Shown here piece by piece: positions 47,520-55,225 of a stretch of DNA of 64,000 nucleotides. The stretch lies in the NCBI GenBank assembly GCA_002315975.1, contig DCIK01000007.1, forward strand, positions 27,198 to 91,197. The letters are read 5' to 3'. Under the pieces are notes generated by a model. The model saw only the letters and a program-made list of their open reading frames with translations. It searched no databases and was not told the origin of the DNA. Position 1 is the first letter of the stretch; each line of letters starts with the position of its first letter. This DNA is from Clostridiales bacterium UBA1728 (GTDB taxonomy: Bacteria > Bacillota > Clostridia > Oscillospirales > Oscillospiraceae). The translations under genes and the position numbers were made by a program.

Positions 47520-49042
47520 TCGCTTACACCTCCCAGCTTCGTCATCATGGCGCCTACTTCATTCTTATCGGTTTTGCGCCCGTCCACAATACCGCTGACC
47601 TTGCCGCCACAGAGAACCACAATGCGGTCACAGAGCTCCAGCAGCACATCCAGATCCTCGCCCACATAGATCACGGCCACGCCGCGCTGCTTCTGCTGGT
47701 TGATGAGGTCATAGATGGTGTAGGAGGAGTTAATGTCCAGACCACGGGTGGCATAGGCAGTGAGCAGCACCTTGGGAGCGTTGGAAATCTCACGACCCAC
47801 CAGCACCTTCTGGACATTGCCGCCGGAAAGACGGCGAACGGGAGTTTCTACGCTGGGGGTGACGATTTCGAGAAAGTCCACCATCATCTCGGCCAGATGA
47901 TGGGGGTCTTTACGGTTGGTGAAAAGGCCCTTGCCGTTCCGATAGGAGCGCAGCATCATGTTATCGGAGAGGTCCATGTTGCCCACGAGACCCATGCCCA
48001 GACGATCCTCGGGCACGAAGGAGAGCGCCACGCCCAGCTTCTTGATATCCAGCGGGTCTTTGCCGATAAGCTCTTCGTGCTTTCCGTCATCCTCAATGTA
48101 GGAGATGCTGCCTTCCTCCACCGGCTGCAGACCGGCGATGGCCTCCAGCAGCTCCTTCTGGCCGCAGCCGGAAATGCCGGCAATGCCCAGAACCTCACCG
48201 CTCATGGCGGTGAAGCTCACATGGTCGAGCTTCAGAAGACCCTCTTCATCCCGGACGGTAACGTCCTTCAGCTCAATGCGGGGCCTGGAATCCTCGGGCT
48301 CGGGACGATCAATGTTCAGCTCCACGGGACGGCCCACCATCATGTTGGTCATCTCCTGGGCGTTGGTGTCTTTGGTGAGCATATCGCCGGTGAAGTGACC
48401 CTTGCGAAGAATGGCAACGCGGTCGGAGATCGACTCGACCTCGTGCATCTTGTGGGTGATAATGACCACAGCCTTGCCGTCGTCGCGCATATTGCGGAGT
48501 ACGGCAAAGAGCTTCTCGGTCTCCTGGGGGGTCAGAACGGCGGTGGGCTCATCGAGAATCAGAATATCGGCACCACGATAGAGAACCTTGACGATCTCCA
48601 CGGTCTGCTTCTGAGACACAGACATATCAAAGACCTTCTGCTCGGGGTCCACATCAAAGCCGTAGCGCTCGCAGATTTCGCGGATTTTGCGGGAGGCCTC
48701 CTTCAGATCCAGCTTTCCGGGAAGACCCAGAACGATGTTCTGGGCGGCAGTGAACACATCTACCAGCTTAAAATGCTGGTGGATCATGCCGATGCCGAGC
48801 GCCAGCGCATCACTGGGGTCGGCGATGGTAACCTCTTTCCCGTCGATGCTGATGGTGCCCTCATCGGGGAAGTAGATGCCGGAGAGCATATTCATCAGCG
48901 TGGTCTTGCCGCTGCCGTTTTCACCCAGCAGCGCCAGAACCTCGCCGCGATAGATGTTCAGCCAGCATTTGTCATTGGCGAGAACACTGCCGAAGCGCTT
49001 GGTAATATCGCGCATCATTACAGCAGGAATCTTTTCTTCCAT
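47516..49042 (-). CDS. Nucleoside ABC transporter ATP-binding protein (NupO/YufO-like)
   Basis: A 508-residue double ATPase of the sugar/nucleoside class (two fused nucleotide-binding domains, like MglA/RbsA). The first half has Walker A LGENGSGKTT near residue 36, a VSQKQTVEI signature variant near 140 and Walker B LILDEPTAVL near 160. The second half has a degenerate Walker A (ISGCGQKELL near 282), LSGGNVQKVLV near 400, and a Walker B-like VLLTAYATRGLD that lacks the usual acidic pair. So only one site is expected to hydrolyse ATP well, as is common in this family. It lies between repeat element copy 3 and the permeases. Confidence 0.92.
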   Translation of the reverse strand: MEEKIPAVMMRDITKRFGSVLANDKCWLNIYRGEVLALLGENGSGKTTLMNMLSGIYFPDEGTISIDGKEVTIADPSDALALGIGMIHQHFKLVDVFTAAQNIVLGLPGKLDLKEASRKIREICERYGFDVDPEQKVFDMSVSQKQTVEIVKVLYRGADILILDEPTAVLTPQETEKLFAVLRNMRDDGKAVVIITHKMHEVESISDRVAILRKGHFTGDMLTKDTNAQEMTNMMVGRPVELNIDRPEPEDSRPRIELKDVTVRDEEGLLKLDHVSFTAMSGEVLGIAGISGCGQKELLEAIAGLQPVEEGSISYIEDDGKHEELIGKDPLDIKKLGVALSFVPEDRLGMGLVGNMDLSDNMMLRSYRNGKGLFTNRKDPHHLAEMMVDFLEIVTPSVETPVRRLSGGNVQKVLVGREISNAPKVLLTAYATRGLDINSSYTIYDLINQQKQRGVAVIYVGEDLDVLLELCDRIVVLCGGKVSGIVDGRKTDKNEVGAMMTKLGGVSE

Positions 49043-49108
49043 ATAGCAGCTCCTTTTGTGTGAGAGTTATAGTAAATAATAAAAGTACTCACCAGATTTA
49101 TCTCGTTA

Positions 49109-49387
49109 GCCTCGCAGAGTTTGCGAGCCGCAGCTCGCAAAATAATTCAATCATTTTCAAGGGAGCTTTGCCCTCTTGAAAATACTTTAAGGCGCACTCT
49201 ATTGGTGCGCCCTCGCATCGTCGTCGTCACAAGCTTCGTATCTCTCGCCCCATCCTTTCAGGATAGGGCTCGTTCACTCCGCTGCTCCTCCTCTCCCATT
49301 GTGTGCTTGCACACAATGGGGCTCGGCTTAGCCGCCGCGATAAATGCGAGTGACTTTTCTCGATTGTAAAACGGAGTTTTACAATCG
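49109..49387 (+). repeat. Modular hairpin element, copy 3 (longest)
   Basis: H1 is TTTGCGAG-ccgcag-CTCGCAAA, H2 is TTTTCAAGGG-agctttgcc-CTCTTGAAAA, H3 is GGCGCAC-tctattg-GTGCGCC and H4 is CGATTGTAAAAC-gga-GTTTTACAATCG. Compared with copy 2, the CTCGCAT...ATGCGAG arm is enlarged by about 100 bases, which include CCATTGTGTGCTTGCACACAATGG-type inverted sequence. It separates the BMP lipoprotein gene from its ATPase gene. ORFs across it are not genes. Confidence 0.87.
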
Positions 49388-49480
49388 ACTGAGTGAGAGT
49401 GTGGATACTTCTGAAAATGGGCAAACAGAGGCGGTCTTTTCAAGGGGAAAAGACTGCTTCTGTTCAACCATTTCTATGAT

Positions 49481-49520
49481 TTCATGAAACCCCTGCGGTT
49501 TGGCGCAGGGGTTTCATGAA
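49481..49520 (-). terminator. Stem-loop after the BMP lipoprotein gene
   Basis: TTCATGAAACCCCTGCG pairs perfectly with CGCAGGGGTTTCATGAA around a six-base loop, 11 bases after the stop. There is no T run on the minus strand, so it may act as a 3' mRNA stabiliser or partial terminator rather than a full stop. Confidence 0.75.
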
Positions 49521-49530
49521 TTGTGGGGGA

Positions 49531-50775
49531 TTACTCCAGAATGGTGATGCCGTCGATGTCGAGGGCAAAGTAGGGAGCGGAGCGGAAGACGGACTCATTG
49601 AAAGCACCGTCGTAAACAGCCTCGGAGGTGTCGGCAACCCAGTCGCCGTCGGTGTCGATGGCAAAGCAGTTGGCAACGGGCTCACCACCCACGGTGAAGG
49701 TGGCGGTATCAAACACCTTGACCTCGCCGGCGATCAGCTTGGCGGTCATTTCTTCAATGGCGGCGGCGGTACCGGCAGCAGCGACATTCTCGTTGACCTC
49801 GGTCAGCAGAACGCTCTCGGTGGAAAGAGAACCGCACCAGTCGGTCAGGTAGTTGCTGCCAACCTGCAGAGAGGTGATGGCGTAGATGTAGTAGGGAGTC
49901 CAGTTGATGCGGGAGGAAACAATGAAGGTGTTGGGGCAGGCAGTCTGGGTGGAGCCGTTGTAGGAAACGTTGGGGACACCGGCGGCCTCGCAGGCGTTGG
50001 GGGCACCCATGGAGTCAGCGTGCTGGGAGATGAGCTTGGCACCGCCCTTGATGAGGGCTTCAGCGCCTTCCTTCTCGAGGGTCTCGTCGTACCAGGAACC
50101 GGTGAAGACCACGTCCATGGTCACAGTGGGGCAGACGCTCTTGGCGCCCAGATAGAAGCTGGTGTAGCCGGACTTGACTTCGGCGTAAGGCATGGCACCG
50201 ACATAGCCCATCTTGGCCTCGTCGGCGGTGAACTCGCCGGCCTCGATCATCTCATTGAGCTTCATACCGGCAGCAACACCGGCCAGGAAGCGGCCTTCGT
50301 AAATGGTAGCAAAAGCGTTGTGGAAGTTCTCAACACCATCGAGATTGGCGGTGTCGCCGGTGAAGGAGGTGAACTGAACCTCGGGGAACTCCTGGGCAGC
50401 CTGCAGCATATAGGGCTGGTGGCCGTAGGAATCGGAGAAGATCACGTTGCAGCCGTCGTCAGCCAGCTCGCAGGCGGCGTCGTAGCATTCGGAGCTCTCG
50501 GGAATGTTGGACTTGATGATGTACTCAACGCCGGTGTATTCGCAGGCGGCGACGAAGGCATCGATGAAGTTCTTGTCGTAGCCGGAGTTTTCGTCGTGCA
50601 GGGTGATGAGGCCGGCCTTCACGGTAACGGCGGCGGGCTCGGTGGTGGCGCCTTCAGCAGCGGGAGCAGCTTCGGCGGCGGGGGTCTCGGTCTTGGCCTC
50701 TTCCTTGGAACCGCCGCAGGCGACCAGAGAGAAGCACAGGGTCAGAGCCAGGAACAGGGAAATGAGCTTTTTCAT
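49531..50775 (-). CDS. BMP-family nucleoside-binding lipoprotein
   Basis: A 414-residue periplasmic-type binding protein anchored as a lipoprotein. The signal peptide MKKLISLFLALTLCFS leads to the lipobox SLVAC with Cys20, followed by an Ala/Glu/Pro-rich linker to about residue 50. The BMP (PnrA-like) fold then shows SGYDKNFIDAFVAA, VIFSDSYGHQPYML, the TGDTANLDGVENFHNAF strand and ISQHADSMGAPNACEAAGV near 280. Members bind purine nucleosides such as inosine and guanosine. The start at 50775 is fixed by TTGGAGGA. The guanine riboswitch and terminator lie in its leader, so purine excess should switch it off. Confidence 0.92.
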   Translation of the reverse strand: MKKLISLFLALTLCFSLVACGGSKEEAKTETPAAEAAPAAEGATTEPAAVTVKAGLITLHDENSGYDKNFIDAFVAACEYTGVEYIIKSNIPESSECYDAACELADDGCNVIFSDSYGHQPYMLQAAQEFPEVQFTSFTGDTANLDGVENFHNAFATIYEGRFLAGVAAGMKLNEMIEAGEFTADEAKMGYVGAMPYAEVKSGYTSFYLGAKSVCPTVTMDVVFTGSWYDETLEKEGAEALIKGGAKLISQHADSMGAPNACEAAGVPNVSYNGSTQTACPNTFIVSSRINWTPYYIYAITSLQVGSNYLTDWCGSLSTESVLLTEVNENVAAAGTAAAIEEMTAKLIAGEVKVFDTATFTVGGEPVANCFAIDTDGDWVADTSEAVYDGAFNESVFRSAPYFALDIDGITILE

Positions 50776-50848
50776 TTGTTTTCCTCCAAAATGTATTTTT
50801 TCGTTTTCGCTGACTATTTTGTCGACCCCTCGGGTCGTGGATACCAAA

Positions 50849-50874
50849 CAAAAAAGAGACGGAAGGCCGTCTCT
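50849..50874 (-). terminator. Riboswitch expression-platform terminator
   Basis: On the minus strand AGAGACGG, CCTT, CCGTCTCT then TTTTTT. It lies 55 bases downstream of the aptamer and 74 bases before the BMP start, preceded by a GCAAAGC...GCTTTGC hairpin that may form the alternative fold. Confidence 0.88.
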
Positions 50875-50928
50875 AAGGAAATGCAAAGCCAAGCGCAGAA
50901 AATAGTATGAATCTGCGTTGAAGCTTTG

Positions 50929-50997
50929 CACGATAGTCCGGCCATTTACGGCGGCCGGGTAGAGACTTCAAAACCACATCATTTGATTTATATCGTG
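50929..50997 (-). ncRNA. Guanine-type purine riboswitch aptamer
   Basis: On the minus strand the P1 stem is CACGATA / TATCGTG. The P2 strand is followed by the conserved loop segments (ATGATGTGG, then AGTCTCTACC), and P3 contains CCGGCC, GCCGTAAAT and GGCCGG. The core GTCTCTACC...CCGTAAA...GACTA is that of the purine class. The specificity base preceding the P1 3' strand is C (GGAC-TAT), as in guanine/hypoxanthine aptamers; adenine types have T. It starts 35 bases after the xpt stop and controls the nucleoside transporter operon by transcription termination. Confidence 0.93.
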
Positions 50998-51031
50998 CCA
51001 TATGAAATTGTCGGGGAGAAAAGGGGACAGC

Positions 51032-51604
51032 TCAGCAGAACTGAATGCCGCCCTCCACGCTCATGGAAGCAATCTTTGCCAGGGACTCCACGCGAATACC
51101 CTGATCGCGGAGAATGTTGCCGCCGTTCTGGTATACCTTCTCAATGGCAATGCCGCAGCCGATGAGCTCTGCGCCGGACTGCTGCACCAGCTCCACAAGA
51201 CCGTGGAGGGCGGAACCGGTGGCCAGAAAATCATCGATAATCAGAACTTTGTCGCCCTTGCCCAGAAACTCCTTGGAAACCAGAACATTGCGATCCACAT
51301 TGTGGGTGTAGGAGTGAACACAGCTGTGCCAGAAATCGCCGGACATATTGCTGCTCAGACTTTTCTTGGCAAAAACAACAGGACACCCGAATTCAAGGGC
51401 GGCAACAGTCGCCATCCCGATTCCGGATGCCTCAATGGTAAGTATTTTGTTGATGCCGGTATTGGCATAGAGACGAGCCCATTCCTTGCCCATCTGCGCA
51501 AAGAGAGCGCTGTCCATCTGGTGGTTGAGGAAAGAGTCGACCTTGAGAATATCGCCAGCCTTCACGATGCCGTCGCGACGGATGCGCTCCTCCAGAAGAA
51601 TCAT
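51032..51604 (-). CDS. xpt: Xanthine phosphoribosyltransferase
   Basis: A 190-residue salvage enzyme that converts xanthine and PRPP to XMP. The N-terminal SFLNHQMD is the Xpt hallmark around residue 25. The PRPP-binding loop VLIIDDFLATGSALHGL is near residue 125, with the IEASGIGMATVAALEFGCPV segment near 60. The ATG at 51604 follows GGAGGTGAG; the longer reading to 51619 crosses that site. It is upstream of the riboswitch, so its own transcript is not under this aptamer. Salvage enzyme and nucleoside importer form a purine-scavenging unit. Confidence 0.95.
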   Translation of the reverse strand: MILLEERIRRDGIVKAGDILKVDSFLNHQMDSALFAQMGKEWARLYANTGINKILTIEASGIGMATVAALEFGCPVVFAKKSLSSNMSGDFWHSCVHSYTHNVDRNVLVSKEFLGKGDKVLIIDDFLATGSALHGLVELVQQSGAELIGCGIAIEKVYQNGGNILRDQGIRVESLAKIASMSVEGGIQFC

Positions 51605-51637
51605 GTCTCTCACCTCCAAATCAAATTTACTGTCTTT

Positions 51638-51665
51638 ATTCTACAGGACTTTCAGGAAAAAGCAA
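51638..51665 (-). promoter_or_regulatory. Promoter of xpt
   Basis: On the minus strand TTGCTT (51665-51660) and TAGAAT (51643-51638) with a 16-base spacer, 33 bases before the ATG. No purine aptamer is seen upstream of xpt itself. Confidence 0.6.
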
Positions 51666-51760
51666 GACGCACTTTTTGCCAATATTCGACAAAGAAGGTG
51701 GATGTTTTTGTGCACAACAACCAAATGTGTCCGCCGTGAGCATAAAGCTGAATGATTCAC

Positions 51761-51809
51761 AAAACGCCGTTATTTCGCGGCTGAAAACTGCGAAATAACA
51801 GCGTTTTTT
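51761..51809. terminator. Terminator between the leader-peptide gene and xpt
   Basis: AAAACGC-c-GTTATTTCGC and GCGAAATAAC-a-GCGTTTTTT form a long stem with A and T runs on its two sides, so it works in both directions. On the minus strand it ends the peptide gene transcript 71 bases after its stop. Confidence 0.85.
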
Positions 51810-51879
51810 GAAGAATATCACTTTTCACCTAAAAAATGATTCGGTCATTGCAATCATCTTCAAATATTTTCCGATACTT

Positions 51880-52050
51880 TCAAGCGTACTGGTGTAATGC
51901 CGGCATTGACGCGCCGCCTGTAACGCCTCCGAGTTCTTCATCGGAAAGGGATCTCGCAGCAGGTATGAGCTCTTCCGCTACTTCCTTTACTTCCTGCTTC
52001 TCTTTTTCCGTCTTTGCATTCTCAAGTGCTTTCTTAAGTTCGTCTGTCAT
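51880..52050 (-). CDS. Double-glycine leader peptide (candidate RiPP/bacteriocin or signal precursor), 56 aa
   Basis: A small gene with AGGAGG (52064-52059) eight bases before ATG at 52050. The first 34 residues are a charged helix (MTDELKKALENAKTEKEKQE and on). Then comes SLSDEELGGVTGG, the classic leader end L-S-x-x-E-L-x-x-V-x-G-G recognised by C39-peptidase ABC exporters. The remaining ten residues, ASMPALHQYA, would be the released peptide, with no Cys or Thr and one Ser, so lanthipeptide or sactipeptide chemistry is unlikely. No modifying enzyme or exporter is in the window. It has its own terminator and sits in AT-rich DNA beside a MITE-like element. It could also be a peptide pheromone. 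Confidence 0.68.
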   Translation of the reverse strand: MTDELKKALENAKTEKEKQEVKEVAEELIPAARSLSDEELGGVTGGASMPALHQYA

Positions 52051-52133
52051 CGTAAATACCTCCTGTTGGGCATATTTAACCCTCTTGATATTGATTTATA
52101 CGCTGCAAATCCTGAAACGGTTTATAAAAAATA

Positions 52134-52239
52134 AACTGTACCCTGTAGAATGGACACCGACGGTTCAGGCTGCCCTGTTTTGCATACAGTGAAATGAGGG
52201 TAACGCCCTGAACGGGGGATACTTCCGGAGGGTACAGTT
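52134..52239. mobile_element. MITE-like element with IS3-type ends, 106 bp
   Basis: Perfect 11-base terminal inverted repeats AACTGTACCCT (52134-52144) and AGGGTACAGTT (52229-52239), with weaker pairing inward to GGTTCAGG / CCTGAAC. The end TGTACCCT...TGGACAC resembles IS3-family tips. It has no coding capacity. It lies upstream of the leader-peptide gene, whose promoter may fall at its edge. Confidence 0.65.
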
Positions 52240-52331
52240 AATCATTTATATTTATCCTGAATTATTCATCGATTGAGTGTTTTTTGCCTGTGAAAAATCC
52301 GGGATAAATGATCGCAGCGGACACACTGCGT

Positions 52332-53522
52332 TTAATTCATGGAGTAGTTATCAAAGTAGCCCTGAATGAAGATTACGGGGGTGCCCTTGTCGCCGGAGCC
52401 GCTGGTCAGATCGCAGAGAGAGCCGATGAGGTCGGTGAGCTGACGGGGCGTGGTGCCCTCGGAGACCATGTTGCCCACCAGGTTGCTGTCCTTCTGGCGG
52501 ATGGAATCCTCAATGGCGGAGCGCAGCGCTTCGCCGCTGAGACCGGCATAGTCATTGTCGGCAAGATACTTGATCTTGACCTCGTTGGGGGTACCCAGCA
52601 GACCCTTGGTGCAGGCGGGGGAGACCACGGGGTCAGCCAGCTCCCAGATTTTGCCCACGGGGTCCTTGAAAGCGCCGTCGCCGTAGATCATGCACTCGAT
52701 GTTCTTGCCGGTGGCGGTACGCAGCTTCTCGGCGAGGGTATCGACGAAGTGCTGGCAGTCACGGGGGAAGAGCTTAACGCTGTCTTCGCTGGCCTTGTTG
52801 GTGCCGTAAAGACCGAACTGCTCGTTGTAGCCGGAGCCGTTGACGCTCCGGGTGAGGATGCCGTCCATGCAGAGAACCTTCTCGGCACCGGCCTTCAGCA
52901 GACGGCGCTGGGTGCGCTTGCGGGTGTGGATGTCGCAGCAGAGAACGTTCTTCACGAAGGGCAGAATGGCCTCGGCCTGGTTGGCAAAGATGATCTCGGC
53001 CTCGCAGCCGACGCTCTCGATGAGCTGCTTGTAGTAGGCCACATAGTCAACGCCGGTGAAGGGATGGACGCTGTAGCCGAAGGCCTTGCGGTACTGCTCT
53101 TCGGTGAGAACATCGGTGTAGGGGTTAATGTCGAGATCCTCCAGCAGCTCCTCGTCGAAGAGGTGATTGCCGACCTCATCGGTGGGGTAGGAGAGCATGA
53201 GCGTGATCTTCTTCATACCCATGGCGATACCCTTCAGGCAAACGGCAAAACGGTTGCGGGAGGTGATGGGGAAAATAACGCCCAGATGCTCGCAATCAAA
53301 CTTGGCCTTTACATCCGCGGCAATATCCTGAACGGTGGCGTAGTTACCGGCAGCGCGAGCCACAACAGACTCGGTAACGGCAACAATGTCACGATCGTGG
53401 AACTCAAAACCGCTTTCCTTGGCGGCTTCGAGAACGCTTTCGGTCACGATGGTGGGAAGATCATCACCCTGACGGATGATGGGGGTACGGATACCTCTGG
53501 AAATAACGCCGACTGTACGCAT
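52332..53522 (-). CDS. CofE-like (coenzyme F420-0:L-glutamate ligase family) protein
   Basis: A 396-residue protein of the CofE/FbiB ligase superfamily. It starts VGVISRGIRTPIIRQGDDLP, the family's entry strand and loop. The VAVTESVVARAAGNY segment near residue 50 and the YGDGAFKDPVG motif near 290, with acidic metal ligands, also match. In archaea CofE adds glutamate to F420-0; in Clostridia lacking other F420 genes the homologue's substrate is unknown. No cofC, cofD or fbiC is seen here. The ATG at 53522 follows GAGGAGGC, and a good promoter lies upstream. Confidence 0.82.
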   Translation of the reverse strand: MRTVGVISRGIRTPIIRQGDDLPTIVTESVLEAAKESGFEFHDRDIVAVTESVVARAAGNYATVQDIAADVKAKFDCEHLGVIFPITSRNRFAVCLKGIAMGMKKITLMLSYPTDEVGNHLFDEELLEDLDINPYTDVLTEEQYRKAFGYSVHPFTGVDYVAYYKQLIESVGCEAEIIFANQAEAILPFVKNVLCCDIHTRKRTQRRLLKAGAEKVLCMDGILTRSVNGSGYNEQFGLYGTNKASEDSVKLFPRDCQHFVDTLAEKLRTATGKNIECMIYGDGAFKDPVGKIWELADPVVSPACTKGLLGTPNEVKIKYLADNDYAGLSGEALRSAIEDSIRQKDSNLVGNMVSEGTTPRQLTDLIGSLCDLTSGSGDKGTPVIFIQGYFDNYSMN

Positions 53523-53558
53523 AAAAAAATGCCTCCTCAGGCTTGGAATTACGCAAAT

Positions 53559-53587
53559 ATTATGCTACAATATGTCGGCGTTGTAAA
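53559..53587 (-). promoter_or_regulatory. Promoter of the CofE-like gene
   Basis: On the minus strand TTTACA (53587-53582) and CATAAT (53564-53559) with a 17-base spacer, 36 bases before the ATG. Confidence 0.78.
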
Positions 53588-53667
53588 GAAAAATTTTCTG
53601 CTTTTCGGGAAAAAATGTGGAATTAACTTCCAAACGCACCATACTACAGAAAAATTTGGTGAAAAAG

Positions 53668-55116
53668 ATGAGAAAAAACCTGATTTTGCTTGTCCTTTCG
53701 ACCCTCCTGCTGACGGCCTGCGGCGAGAAACAGCCCTCGGAGACCCCTGCGGAATCTGCCGCTCCGGAGCAGACGGCTGTCAGCGAGATGAAGGACTCTG
53801 CCTCTGCTCCCGCCGTGTCCGTGACGGTTTCGCCCGTTTCCGATGAATCCCGGCTGGCAGCGCTCTTTGCCGCTCTCCCCGAAAGAGAAGGCGAACGCAG
53901 CTATGAGAGCCGCGGGGACTGCGCGGGGGATATTGTCGCCGTATCGGGGGATGTTGTCTATGTGCTGGGGGACTACGGCGTGGAAATCTGCCGTTTGGAA
54001 GCTGACGGCGCTGTGTTGCTCTCTGCCCTTGATACCGGTTTTTTCTGGGACGAAGCCGATGAGGAAGACAGCTGGAGCGGTCAGGAAAAGCAATGCGCGG
54101 CGCTGATGGTTTCGGAAAATCGTCTGGTTGTGCTCTCCGATCTCTTCTCCTATGCCATCTCCTCCGCTGACGGACAGTGGCAGAGCGTGGATGCCTCCCG
54201 CTGCACCGTGGATATCTACGATATTTCCGATCCGGAGAATCCCGTGTGGATGCGCAGCTTCTCTCAGACCGGCTGCGAGAGCGCCGCACTCATTACCGGG
54301 GATAAGCTCTATCTGGTAACGGATCGGGAAATCTACCGGGACGATACCCTCGGCGAGGGAACGGTTCCCGGCTGGTGGCAGGGTGAGGCGTGGACGGCCT
54401 TGTCGCCCACTGCCCAATATGTCTGCGACCGGGGCATCAGCGGCTATGCGCAGCTGGGCGTTTATGATCTGGAGAAGGCTGCGGAGCCCTCCTGCTGCGC
54501 CCTCATCGGCTGCGGCGAGGCGGGACTCCTCTGCGAGCGGGGCTTCTACGGCCTCATCCCTGCCGAGGGCGGCAGCGCAGTTTATTTTCTGGGCGTCAGA
54601 GACGGCAGCATCGGCGAGCCGGTGTGCTCCTTCCTCAGCGGCTCCTACGGCTCCCTCTCCGAGCTCACCGGCGCCGGGGATACCTTATGCTTGCTGCAGG
54701 ACGGCACACTCACTGCCGACGGTGCCCACTGGCAGCGGCGCTATGACGAAAACCGTCTCCTCACGCTTACGGTGGAGGAAAGCAGCGTCCGCCTTGCCCT
54801 GACAGACGGCAGCAGCGCCCATACGCTTCTGGCCTCCCGGACGCTGGGCTGGGATTTCCACGAGGCCGTGGATGAGGACTGCGCCATCTATACGGACGCA
54901 GAGCGCGGCCTTGTGGGTCTGCCCGTTGAAGACGGCTATACGCTCTTCTCCTGCGACGGCAGCAGCTTTGACCATGTGCTGGACTGCTATTCCTCCGATC
55001 TCTCCTCTTACCGCAGAGTGATCGCCCGGGGAAACCGGCTCTATGTGCTGGACAGGCAGCGACTTTTCACCCTCGATTTAGAGAACCTTTCCATTCGAAA
55101 TACCCTCATTTTTTAA
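53668..55116 (+). CDS. Beta-propeller domain lipoprotein
   Basis: A 482-residue surface lipoprotein. The signal peptide MRKNLILLVLSTLLLTAC ends in a lipobox with Cys18. A Ser/Pro/Glu/Ala-rich linker reaches about residue 60. The body has repeating blades with the pattern GDxVYVLGDYGVEI, VSENRLVVLSDLF, CTVDIYDISDPENPVWM and LITGDKLYLVTDREIY. This is the secreted beta-propeller family (PF09826-like) of Firmicutes, with unknown ligand. The start at 53668 has only a weak GGTGAAAAAG site; frames extending to 53617 lie before the signal peptide. A terminator follows. Confidence 0.82.
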   Translation: MRKNLILLVLSTLLLTACGEKQPSETPAESAAPEQTAVSEMKDSASAPAVSVTVSPVSDESRLAALFAALPEREGERSYESRGDCAGDIVAVSGDVVYVLGDYGVEICRLEADGAVLLSALDTGFFWDEADEEDSWSGQEKQCAALMVSENRLVVLSDLFSYAISSADGQWQSVDASRCTVDIYDISDPENPVWMRSFSQTGCESAALITGDKLYLVTDREIYRDDTLGEGTVPGWWQGEAWTALSPTAQYVCDRGISGYAQLGVYDLEKAAEPSCCALIGCGEAGLLCERGFYGLIPAEGGSAVYFLGVRDGSIGEPVCSFLSGSYGSLSELTGAGDTLCLLQDGTLTADGAHWQRRYDENRLLTLTVEESSVRLALTDGSSAHTLLASRTLGWDFHEAVDEDCAIYTDAERGLVGLPVEDGYTLFSCDGSSFDHVLDCYSSDLSSYRRVIARGNRLYVLDRQRLFTLDLENLSIRNTLIF

Positions 55117-55163
55117 GGACTCCTCCCCAAATTCGACAGAATCGGCACAGGAAACAGAATAAA

Positions 55164-55203
55164 ATGACAGCGAATCAGAAGAATTGATCCGCTGTCATTT
55201 TTT
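55164..55203 (+). terminator. Terminator between the propeller gene and spoIIAA
   Basis: ATGACAGCG (55164-55172) pairs with CGCTGTCAT (55190-55198), then TTTTT. It overlaps a possible sigma-H promoter for spoIIAA: ACAGGAAAC (55147-55155) and CGAAT (55171-55175). Confidence 0.82.
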
Positions 55204-55225
55204 ATTTTTCGGGGGGAACAAGCTC

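Noticed and set aside
49516..50910. Plus-strand ORF of 464 codons, glycine-rich
   Set aside because: It is the antisense of the BMP lipoprotein gene, crosses the riboswitch terminator and shows only low-complexity sequence.
51605..51760. Purine riboswitch upstream of xpt
   Set aside because: None of the conserved loop strings (TATAA, CTACC, CCGTAAA-like) occur on the minus strand before xpt; only a plain promoter is seen.
52241..52331. Second riboswitch or T-box near the CofE-like gene
   Set aside because: The ATCATTTAT / ATAAATGAT pairing is a simple AT-rich stem downstream of the gene; no conserved aptamer core is present.
55184..55225. Upstream start for spoIIAA giving 14 extra residues
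   Set aside because: That start lies within the terminator stem; the ATG at 55226 has a GGGGGG site and gives the normal SpoIIAA N-terminus.
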